Source of the DNA: Selaginella moellendorffii
Lineage: Eukaryota > Streptophyta > Lycopodiopsida > Selaginellales > Selaginellaceae
Reading direction: 5' to 3'
Assembly: GCF_000143415.4 (NCBI RefSeq)
Contig: NW_003314286.1
Coordinates: 1,650,886-1,714,885, forward strand
Length of the DNA stretch: 64,000 nucleotides
Below, piece by piece: positions 1 through 8,832 of the stretch. A program made the translations under genes and the position numbers. The notes beneath the pieces were generated by a model that saw only the letters and a program-made list of their open reading frames with translations, was not told the DNA's origin and searched no databases. Positions within the stretch are counted from its first letter, which is position 1. Every line of letters begins with the position of its first letter.

Positions 1-1150
1 GAAATTTAAATGTGCTAAGATGATATATGCATTATATTTTTTTTCAATAAGACTTCAAATGTGGAAGTAAACTATGCAATATATATTGAACTTGATCTAG
101 GTCAATAAGCATACATTTGTAATAACCATTAAAATACTTTTTCCATCCATTGTGTATAAATTATGTTCTCGCTAATTAAAGTCTTCAAATTCTAGCCAAG
201 CCAAGGTGTTTAGTTCCTTAGATCATTGCACCATCCTCTTTTATTACATCTATAAAATTAAGAAAAGTTATAATTGTAACTTTAGAGCTCCAAATTTCTA
301 ATACTATTTATAGAATATCAATTTTAAACACTTTGTTATAATTCATACTACTCAATGGGAAGAAGCATCAATAAATCATAAAAAATTATAAAGGTAGTGA
401 ATATTTTTGGCAAGTTTCCATGATGTTATAAATTAAAATAGATCTTAGTGTTATATAAGTGATTATTTCTTTTCTCAATATGAAATCTTATTCATCTTAT
501 TCCTAAGTTTAGAAATAAAGTTAAGAAAACTATAGAAAGAAGTGATTTTTTGAGCTCACCTATTCATTAAACTGCTATCTAAATCACAATCAAGGTCTCT
601 CAAGAGTGGATATAAAAAGTATAAAAGTTGGAAATGAAATATCAAATTTTAAAGTAAGTGGCATTGTCTTTAAAAAAAATATTTCTTTATATTTTAGCTT
701 TTCTCACAAGATTAAATTTTATTGTAAACATAAATTTTCTTTTTCTAATTTTTTTGTTTATCTCATCTATCTAACCACCTTTGCTTTGGCTTTAGTTAAG
801 TTCCCTTGCCAAGGTTAATATTTATTATTCCAACTCTAGTTTGATTTTACTTAGGTTCAGTTAATTATTGCATGAGCAATGAGGTGTTACCTAACTCTTC
901 ACAAATTCTCAAACTCTCTCATAATCACCTTTCTCATGTTATATTGAAATTAAAGTTTAGTTACACTCTTTACAAACACAAGTAGCCAAGCACTCTAAGC
1001 CTCTAAATTTTTAACATTCCATAGTACAGCAAAACTTGTTCATGGAACCTTTTAAATCCCAAACTTTGGAAGCATTTATTAGTTTGAGACCTTAGGGGAA
1101 ACATTATGGCATAACAGTTTGATATAAATATTTAAACAGAGTGCACTATA
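1..1150. other. AT-rich intergenic sequence, nothing recognised
   Basis: This stretch is strongly AT-rich. The only open frames are short, begin at non-ATG codons and show no family motif. I see no gene, RNA or clear repeat here. It is probably the decayed left part of the gypsy-type element described next, but I cannot show that. Confidence 0.5.
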
Positions 1151-1159
1151 TATGAATTC

Positions 1160-1440
1160 ATGGTTATATAGTTTGTGCTATATAATGCCCTAACTATGAT
1201 GAATAAAATATTTAAAGATTATATGGACATATTTATTATCTTATATATTGATAATGTTCTAGTTTTTAATGAAACATTGAAGAATGATTTGAAACACTTT
1301 AAGCTAGTCTATTAGAAGTTGCAAGAAAATAACTTATATGCTAAGGAAAGTAAATGTGTCTTTGATTAGTTTCATATGAACATTCTTGGACTAAAAAATT
1401 ATATTGGTATTGTGAAGTCCAAGTGTATAGCTATGATGCC
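1160..1440 (+). mobile_element. Ty3/gypsy reverse transcriptase remnant
   Basis: Read with in-frame stops ignored, this stretch gives the core of a Ty3/gypsy reverse transcriptase. It has a decayed catalytic YLDD-type box (YIDNVLVFN), then the usual histidine/leucine-rich helix, then LYAKESKCVF, which matches the family's LYAK-SKCEF motif. At least three stop codons interrupt about 80 codons, so the copy is dead. The RNase H and integrase parts expected a few hundred bases downstream lie instead at 4.6-5.5 kb, which suggests later insertions split the element. Confidence 0.75.
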
Positions 1441-1530
1441 GTATACTAATATTAGCATAGTGGGATTTTAGTGGCCATCAGATTTGTTTCAATCCAAACC
1501 ATTCACTCCTATATACATATATATATATAT

Positions 1531-3027
1531 AGCATATGTGGTTTTCACTTTTTATCCATAGTGATTTACTATAGAATAACCATAAAGTGGAACCTAACCC
1601 TTGGACACATGTGCCAAGAGCAATGGAGTGGGACCTAAGTTTTAGGGCCTTAGGCTATTGAATAAAGGGATAGAACTGTCATGAATGTGACTTTAGGTAT
1701 CGAAAGTTATCTATCAACTATCCTTTTAGATATTCTTTCCTTACTGCCACGACAGTAGGAGGTCGATATTGCTGGACCTATTATTAGTCTCCACCTGAGC
1801 TAGTTGAGAAATTGATCATCACATGTGCACTTAGACCAGAAGGGCACTAAGGAAGGAAATCCTAAGTTGTCATTTATCAAGCAGACTTAACATGATGTTG
1901 ACTTGCACTTGCTAGTGTTGGGAACCCCCATGATATTGAGCTTGGTCTCTCAATATCGCTAAATGATAGTTTACTGTATCTGCCAAACACCTTTACTATC
2001 ATGCCTTTTGTGTTAGTCTCATTTCGGTCCCAAATGCTATTTATGGAAAAGTGGAAAAGGTTCTTATTCATGGACTCTTTCCCTCTATATTTAAACCCCA
2101 TAGACCATTTCTCAAGTCGTTCTCTTTGGTTGCTTACAATCCATCACACTTCCCTACAAGTTCACGCCCTCGTGAATGAAAGTTGAGAGTCGTAACTCTC
2201 CCAAGAGCCCACTGTCTTGACACTCTACCTCGAGTCGACCTAATGGGAGCAAACTAGACCAACCAGATGTCAATCAACTTGTGGTGTGATTCCCCTAGCC
2301 AACCAATAGAGTCAAACTCAAGACCACTCTGATACCAAATATAAGCTCCTGAATTTAGACTCCTAATCCAGTACTATTCAAACCCAAGGACGCTTAACCC
2401 AAGTATCCCAAGACTTTTAACCAATTGGAAAAGGGGGTGCATTTTTATTCATGGGCCCTTTCCCTTTATATTTGAACCCCATGGACCATGTCTTGAGTTG
2501 TTCTTTTTGGTTACTTACAAATGGGTAAGTCGGGTATGGCTGACCAATCTGAAGCATAATTTAGCTCCCGTTTGCGTGCTTATCCTTGTTCTGCGTCCGG
2601 CTTGGGTCTAAGCTCAAACTCCACACCATGCTAGTTGGTGGAGTACCCATATCCTTGCGTTAGGCCGCTAGTATGCTGAAATAGTGCTAAACTCCATTTG
2701 GCTCCATTTTACGTATTGGTCCTAACATTGGGATGCTGGATACTCTAGGACTGTTCTAAGTCGCTCCGAACTCCTGTCCCCTCACTCCTTGGACTGTATG
2801 TTTGAGAATTGCTCTATGGTTTGGTTCTATCACTCCTTAGCTCTATACTTGGGAGTTTGGCACCGTTCCTTTGTTCAATGGCCCAAGGCTCTGAACCTCA
2901 GGTTCCACACCACTATCCTATAGACACGTGGCATATAACACGTGGCACATGGAGGGTTTAGGTTCCACTTCGCGGTGTTATCTTATAGTAAATCACCATA
3001 GGATAAAGGGTAAAAACCACGTGTGCT
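1531..3027. mobile_element. Element with long terminal inverted repeats
   Basis: The ends are inverted copies of each other. Positions 1531-1665 match the reverse complement of about 2880-3027, with an internal gap of roughly 20-40 bases. The outermost bases are AGCATATGTGGTTTT on the left and the complement of AAAACCACGTGTGCT on the right. I see no transposase frame between them, so it resembles a non-autonomous DNA transposon or fold-back element. I could not define a target-site duplication with confidence, and the left flank is a TA microsatellite, which hides it. Confidence 0.6.
2000..2530 (-). repeat. LTR-like repeat copies with a primer-binding-site match
   Basis: A phrase of about 60 bases (from TTCATGGACTCTTTCCCTCT) appears at about 2068-2145 and again, diverged, at about 2447-2517. 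A related unit recurs at 3929-4345. At 2327-2337 the sequence CTCTGATACCA equals the 3' end of initiator tRNA-Met plus CCA. On the minus strand this is the classic LTR-retrotransposon primer-binding site TGGTATCAGAG. The unit is therefore best read as a solo or fragmentary LTR in minus orientation. Confidence 0.55.
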
Positions 3028-3322
3028 ACAAGAGCCAAACTTCCAAGCATACAACCAAAAAACGAAAGAGCTAAAACATAGAACAACTCTTAAGTATACA
3101 ACTATAAAGCAAAAGAGCCAGAGCACTGGGTGACATTGGAATGATATTGGAGCATCCAACATCCTAATACCAAGACTAGCATGTAAATGGAACAAAATAA
3201 ATTCTAACGCTAGTTTAATATACAAGTGGTGTAACATAAGGATATAGGTATTCTACCAGTTAGTATGGTATATCAAGTTAGATGTAAAATAAGGATAGAC
3301 ACACTTAGTGAGGAGCTAAACT
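2558..3322. repeat. Large imperfect inverted repeat
   Basis: Positions about 2558-2860 match the reverse complement of about 3033-3322. Both arms run from a TTTAGCTCC start through TATCCTTGTT/TATCCTTATT, CCCATATCCTTGCG/CCTATATCCTTATG and GGGATGCTGGAT/AGGATGTTGGAT to GGGAGTTTGGC/GGAAGTTTGGC. The spacer contains the right end of the 1531-3027 element, so the two inverted structures overlap. One element probably inserted into or next to another copy. Confidence 0.55.
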
Positions 3323-3928
3323 TTTAAAACTCTACATAACTTTAGATTATTATGACTAATAATACCAAAGATTGTTCATCAGAAAAATATATGTATTATT
3401 GCTATGTCTTTGTCAGGTTTAGATTAAAAGATTAAAAGAAGTTAATCTTCGAGGGTAATCACAATAACTTATTAAATATAAAATGATATTAGATTACAAA
3501 TCAAGACATGGAAACAACACCATTTTGTTATCTACATTTTATAGATATGCCCAATTAGAAAATCTAGACACTTTTCATGAATAGAGAATGGGATTAAATA
3601 GAACCAATATATAGGGCATGATAACAAGTGTTTTAGTGGATACAAAAAGCTATCACATAATAAATATTGAGGGATTAAACTCAATATTGCAAGGGTTCCC
3701 ACTATTAGCAAGTGTAAGATAATATAAATTTTTCATCACTATATCAAATGACAATTTTTTTTCCTTAATGCCCTTCTTATTTAACTGCACACATGTTGAC
3801 CAATTTTGGGTGGATATAGGTAAAAAGTATAAACCTTCTACCATCATAACAATAAAAGAAGAATATTATAGGACTTACTAACAAATAATTTTCAATACCT
3901 TTAATCATATTCACAATAATATAGTGTA

Positions 3929-4345
3929 AACTCCTGAATTTACTTCCCGAGAGATCAATTAACTTAAGACTACTGAAACCCAAGGATGTTTAACTCTAAG
4001 TATCATAAAATCTTTAACCAATTGGAAAAAGGGATATATTTTTGTTCATAAGTCTTTTTTACTATAAATTTATACAAGTTTACACTTTTATTACTAAAAG
4101 CTAAAAGCTGTAGCTCTTCTAAAAGCCCCAATTCTCCAAAAAACCCTACTCTCTTGACATCCTACCCCTCAAGTAAACTTTACTTGCCATCTCAATATAT
4201 GGTGTGATTCTTTTAGCTAACAATTAAGAGTCAAACCTAAGACCCCTTTGATACTAAATATAAACTCTTGAATTTGAATTATTTTTCTCTCTATATTTAA
4301 ACCCTTATGGATAATCTATTGAGTTGTTCTCTTTAGTTGCTTATA
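3929..4345 (-). repeat. Second LTR-like repeat copy
   Basis: This is a diverged direct copy of the unit at about 2180-2530. Shared pieces include CTCCTGAATTT, AACCAATTGGAAAA, GGTGTGATTC and a decayed primer-binding-site match TTTGATACTAAAT at about 4247-4259. The two copies lie about 1.8 kb apart in the same orientation and could be the two LTRs of one decayed element. Confidence 0.45.
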
Positions 4346-4589
4346 TATAATTGATGATGGTGTAATTAAGGTAGATCTAAGAAGTGGTGAAGTCTTGAGA
4401 AGTTTTAACCACTATAGAAAATATTCACTCTTTTCTCAATTTGGTAGAATATTATCGCAAGTTTCTTCATAATTTTGCAATTACTCTTCTGTTGATTAAG
4501 TTAACAAAAAGTGATATACAATTTCCTTGAACACTAATTTATCATCATATTTTTGTACAATTGAAGGAGATCTTGAATATGGTTTTTAT

Positions 4590-5470
4590 TCTTAGAATTT
4601 TAGATCTTGATAAACCTTTCAAAGTGCATTGTGATACATTTGGCTATATTATATTGATGTTATATTACGACAAGATTGTGACAATATAATTGATATTACA
4701 TTAAAGTAGCATGGTTGTCTTGTTGTATTTTACTCCAAGACATAAACAAACAAAGATGGCCTACACAATAAAAGAGATGTTTGTATAGTGTCAATGTTAG
4801 AACATTGGAAACACTATTTGGATGGATGTATTAATATTTATATAGATAATAATATGTTTAATTACTTTGCAATACAACAAAAGTTTATGTCAAAGTAAGC
4901 TCATTAGCAAGAGAAGCTCAATATCAAATCATCTAAAAACCTAATAAACCTTACTAGTATTGTAATAAAAGTAGGTTAGAAGTTGAAATACATTTCTAAG
5001 ACTAACATAACCATTTCAGAGTATGACACTGAACTTTGTTATTTATTTGCTAAAATTAAATGGTTATAACACTTTGATAGTGGTTGTGAATTAATTATTA
5101 AATGTTGCACAGTTTATCCCAATTGTATAAATAATAAATGCTAAATAAACAATAAAGCTCTTTTTCCATAAAGTGGTAAATGATTATAACACTTTGATAA
5201 TGGTTATTGATTAATTATCAAAGATTACACACTTTATCCCAATTGTGTAAAACTCTTTTTTGATAAAGTGGTATGGGTTTATGGATATCCCCAATAAATG
5301 ATTTCATATAGGAATTCAAGATTTATGTGAGAGTTTTGGGTATATTATTTAAATTTTTAGGTACCAAATTGAAATTCATTATAATTTATCATCTTTAAAC
5401 AGATGGATAGACTAAATATGTAAATGCTCAAATTGAGAATTATCTATGGTACTATGTTGCATTAAATTAA
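4590..5470 (+). mobile_element. Ty3/gypsy RNase H and integrase remnant
   Basis: Frames with many stops spell a gypsy RNase H start (LDLDKPFKVHCDTFGY, compare KPF-V-TDASGY). Then come EHWKHYLDG and a YIDNN box, compare W-HYL-G and TDN/TDH. At about 5355-5465 an integrase catalytic stretch reads FLGTKLKFIIIYHL-TDG-TKYVN, matching the family's LGT-L-FSTAYHPQTDGQTE-VN. This is the likely 3' half of the element whose reverse transcriptase lies at 1160-1440. It is dead. Confidence 0.7.
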
Positions 5471-5809
5471 TGCATCTAGATTAAAATTATTGTATATTTT
5501 CCAATTGCATCATATACTCTCCAAAATTGTAGAATTTCACAGAGAAAGGCATACAATTTTGTAAAGTTTGTAAAATTTATTGGACAAACTTGTGCATATT
5601 GTAAAATACTCTAATTGAAATATTTATTACATATTTTAATATTCATGCATGCCATACAAATTGCTTGAGAAGCTGTGCTCATAGCAGAGAGATTAACTTC
5701 GAAAAGGTCACTTCAATTGGAGATGGAGGGGAGTATCTTGAAGCCAGCTTAAAGAGCATAAGATTCCACTCCCAGGGAGTCTCTGACTAAACCTCATTTG
5801 GTGTCTGTT
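5471..5809. other. Intergenic, nothing recognised
   Basis: AT-rich sequence between the gypsy remnant and the 3' end of MED9. It should hold the MED9 3' untranslated region. No other feature is visible. Confidence 0.5.
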
Positions 5810-6395
5810 TTATTCCACCATTTCTCTGTATTTGGAGAGAGCTTCCCTGGAAAAGACATACAATCAGGAGAAACTAGTGAAGAAAAATAGAATCCATCCA
5901 ACCTTCGCAAATTCAGTTGGTTTTCATACTCCTGTAGCTTCATCTTCTGATTTCGAAGAGTCTAGCAAGAGAAAACAAACTTAGAAAAGTTCTATACAAT
6001 GTCAAACTTACCAAGGGCTTGGAGCTGGCCGCATGAGGAGCCAGGAGCTGCTGGCACCTCTCGAATCGATTGCCAAGTTCATTTACCTAGAGAGCACCAA
6101 TTGGTTCGTAATAAAAAATGTTTGCTCAATGCTACCAGATCATCCACGCGCTGGTCTCGCACTCCCCTCTCGGTAGCGTCAGCGATCGCCTCGATCAACT
6201 GGCAAGAACAAACAAGAGAAGTCTAGACTGTTATCAATGACAAGGACTATTTACCGGGAACAAATGGAACTGCGACAGAAGATTGGACGCGGCGCCGAGC
6301 TGGGGCTGCTGCTGCTGGACCATCGGCTGCTGCGGCATTCGCAATTGCTGCTGGAGCGATTGCTGGTGATGGATTCCTCCCGACGACCACGACAT
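5810..6395 (-). CDS. MED9: Mediator complex subunit 9
   Basis: Five short exons join in phase to give 124 residues: 6255-6395, 6136-6198, 6012-6086, 5903-5961 and 5810-5846, all with GT-AG introns. The N-terminus is glutamine-rich with no clear fold. The core contains SQFHLFPLIEAIAD, ERGVRDQ, ELGNRFERCQQLL and a C-terminal amphipathic helix ending LSKYREMVE. This is the plant MED9 pattern (HFHLL-LVE, GTRDQ, L-FEKCQQLL). MED9 is a middle-module subunit of the nuclear Mediator, which links activators to RNA polymerase II. Its ATG lies 31 bp from the ATG of the divergent PPR gene, so the two share a promoter. The identification rests on motif order, and splice phases support every junction. Confidence 0.88.
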
Positions 6396-6426
6396 TGCTT
6401 TTCCCACCAAAACCCTAGTCTATGGA
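6396..6426. promoter_or_regulatory. Very short bidirectional intergenic promoter region
   Basis: Only 31 bp separate the MED9 start codon (minus) from the PPR start codon (plus). Unless one gene uses a later ATG, each transcript's 5' untranslated region must begin inside the other gene's coding sequence. No TATA box is visible in these 31 bases. Confidence 0.6.
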
Positions 6427-8568
6427 ATGGACAATGTAGCTCTTAAATTTCCTCGATTCACTCTCCCTGTGAACAATCCTCCAGTCGAGGATCATTCCCG
6501 GGCGATTAGCCTCGAATCCTATGCCGAGCGTATCAAGAGCGCGTCCAGGAACAGGGATCCCTCCTCGGGGAAGCATCTCCACTCTGAGATCTTCCGGAGC
6601 GATCACTGGAACAATCGCTACCTCGCGAATCTGCTGGTGGAGATGTATGGCAAATGCGGCCTCGTTGGAGAGGCGCGCAAGGTCTTCGACGCTATCGAGG
6701 AGCCGAATTCCTTCTCCTGGAACATCATGGTCGCAGCCTACGCTCAAAACGGGCAGCTCGACCACGCCAAGAAGCTCTACGACCGGATGGCGATCAAGGA
6801 CGTGATCGCGGGCAATGTCCTCATCACCGCATTCGCGCAGGGCGGGCGGCTGCGCGAGGCGAGAGATTTGTTCGATTCGATCCCCCGCCGCGATGCGGTG
6901 TCGTGGAACGCGATGATCCGGGGCTATGCCGTGAACGGCCATTTGGACGAGGCAAAGCAATGCTTCGCAAAGATGCCCAACCCTAATTCCGTGACCTGGA
7001 CAACCATAGTGGCGGCTCTCGCGGAGAACGGTAATATCGACGATGCTAAAGCGATGTTTGACAAAATGCCGGAGCGCAATGTGGTAGCCTGGACGTCCAT
7101 CGTTGCGGCATATGCCCAAAACGGGCATCTAGACGAGGCAAGAGAGCTCTTTGAGAAGATGCCGCATAGAAATTCCTATTCCTGGAACACAATGATCTCC
7201 GTCTACGTCCAAAACAAGGACCTCCACGAAGCCAAGAGGATCTTCGACGCGATGCCCGGAAAGAACCTCGTATCTTGGACCCCGCTTATATCGGCATATG
7301 CCCAAAGCGGGCATCTGGACGAGGCAAAGAGGCTCTTTGACGAGATGCCACAGCCGGACGTGGTGCTGTGGACAGCCATGATCAAAGCATATGCGGAGAA
7401 TGGGAATATTACCGAGGCCCGGCGTACCTTTGACCTCATGCCACAAAGGAATATTGTCACCTGGAACGTGATGCTGGCGGCGTACTGCCAGGTCGGCCTC
7501 TTGCGTGACGCCACGCGACAGTTCGAGGAAATGCCCGAGCGGGACCTTGTGTCGTACACAACGGTCATTTCAGCTGAGGCGCAGTACGGAAGGCTTGAAA
7601 GGGCCAGAGCTTTGTTTGACGAGATGCCGCTGCGGGATATCGTGGCATGGAACACTATCATCGCGGCATATTCTCAGGCTGGGAATCTGTCCGAAGCAAG
7701 GAATCTATTCGAAAAGATGAACACTCACGACGTAGTGAGTTGCAACATTATGATCGATGCGTATACCCGCTTGGGCTACTTGGAAGAAGCGAAAAGGGAA
7801 CTTGGAAAAATGCCCAGGCAAGACGTGATCTCCTGGACAACACTTATTACAGCATATGCCTTCTTTGGGTATGTGGAAGAGGCCAAAGCGTTGTTTGATT
7901 CCACCCCAGAAAAGAATCTTCTGGCGTGGAACACGCTGCTAGAAGCGAACTGCCAGCACGGCGAACTGGATGATGCCCGGGCATTGTTTGAGAATATGCC
8001 AGAGTGGGATACCATATCCTGGACGATCATGATCACGGCATATGCCCACAAGGGGCATATTGCCCAGGCGCAGCGCTTCTTCGACGGCATCCAGCAACGC
8101 GACGTGGCGTCCTGGAACGCGATGATCGTCGCCTATGCCCTAAACGGCTACCGCGCGCGATCGATCGAGCTCCTGGGCGAACTAGGCGTCGCGGGAATGG
8201 ATCCTGACGAGGTGACATTCACAAGCGTCATGGGCGCGTGCGGCCACGCGGGATCCGTGGACGCCGCCCGGGATTACCTGCGATCGATGCGAGTGGATCG
8301 TGGATTGGCGCCCCGGGAAGAACACTACGCGTGCGTGATCGATGCGCTGTGCCGCGCGGGGCAGATCCACAGGGCCGAGGATCTAATCGCGAACATGCCG
8401 TTTCTTCCGGGGATCACGGAGTGGACGAGTCTGATCGCCGCGTGTAAGTCGCAACGCGACGTGGAGAGGGTGCTCGCGCGGGTGTCCGAGCTGGAGCACA
8501 ACTCCGAGGTGTACGTGCTCCTCTCCAATAGCATCATGCCACGGAGCGAGAGGGTGACGTCGGTGTGA
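6427..8568 (+). CDS. S-type pentatricopeptide repeat protein, E-type tail
   Basis: An intronless gene for 713 residues, presumably imported into mitochondria or plastids. After about 60 N-terminal residues come sixteen consecutive repeats of almost exactly 31 residues, pattern -VSWN/T--I-AYAQNGHLDEA--LF--MP-R N/D. These are S-class PPR motifs with no P or L motifs between them. A final motif leads into an E1/E2-like tail (HYACVIDALCRAG, NMPFLPGITEWTSLIAACK, EVYVLLSN). No DYW deaminase follows. PPR proteins bind organellar RNA one base per repeat, and E-type members usually take part in C-to-U editing with a separate deaminase. The ATG at 6427 is the first in frame. Confidence 0.93.
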   Translation: MDNVALKFPRFTLPVNNPPVEDHSRAISLESYAERIKSASRNRDPSSGKHLHSEIFRSDHWNNRYLANLLVEMYGKCGLVGEARKVFDAIEEPNSFSWNIMVAAYAQNGQLDHAKKLYDRMAIKDVIAGNVLITAFAQGGRLREARDLFDSIPRRDAVSWNAMIRGYAVNGHLDEAKQCFAKMPNPNSVTWTTIVAALAENGNIDDAKAMFDKMPERNVVAWTSIVAAYAQNGHLDEARELFEKMPHRNSYSWNTMISVYVQNKDLHEAKRIFDAMPGKNLVSWTPLISAYAQSGHLDEAKRLFDEMPQPDVVLWTAMIKAYAENGNITEARRTFDLMPQRNIVTWNVMLAAYCQVGLLRDATRQFEEMPERDLVSYTTVISAEAQYGRLERARALFDEMPLRDIVAWNTIIAAYSQAGNLSEARNLFEKMNTHDVVSCNIMIDAYTRLGYLEEAKRELGKMPRQDVISWTTLITAYAFFGYVEEAKALFDSTPEKNLLAWNTLLEANCQHGELDDARALFENMPEWDTISWTIMITAYAHKGHIAQAQRFFDGIQQRDVASWNAMIVAYALNGYRARSIELLGELGVAGMDPDEVTFTSVMGACGHAGSVDAARDYLRSMRVDRGLAPREEHYACVIDALCRAGQIHRAEDLIANMPFLPGITEWTSLIAACKSQRDVERVLARVSELEHNSEVYVLLSNSIMPRSERVTSV

Positions 8569-8832
8569 CGGCACGATGGAGGCGCGCAAATGGTGCCGAC
8601 GTGGACAACATCTGGCAGTGATGTGGACTTCTTTGTACGTTTTTTTCCAAGAGATGGGAGGAAAAGAGCTCCACGCCTAGAGCCTAGGTTTTTAGTACTC
8701 GCGCGGTTGGCCGGGAATTTCCAGCTCCAGGTATTTGCTCTCAAACCCTAGCGATCCGGCGCCGTGCGCGCGACGGCGGCTGCAGAATTCCTGGTGAAAT
8801 CTCAATGCATTTGAGCTGCTTGATCTTCTGCC

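Noticed and set aside
606-818. 70-codon frame in the left AT-rich region
   Set aside because: Starts at GTG, not ATG, and is made of Phe/Ile/Lys-rich sequence expected from AT-rich DNA.
6415-8744. Long open frames antisense to the PPR genes (also at 16462-17217, 19718-20599 and others)
   Set aside because: They mirror the regular codon pattern of the PPR repeats on the other strand, have no start context or family motif and lie wholly within convincing genes.
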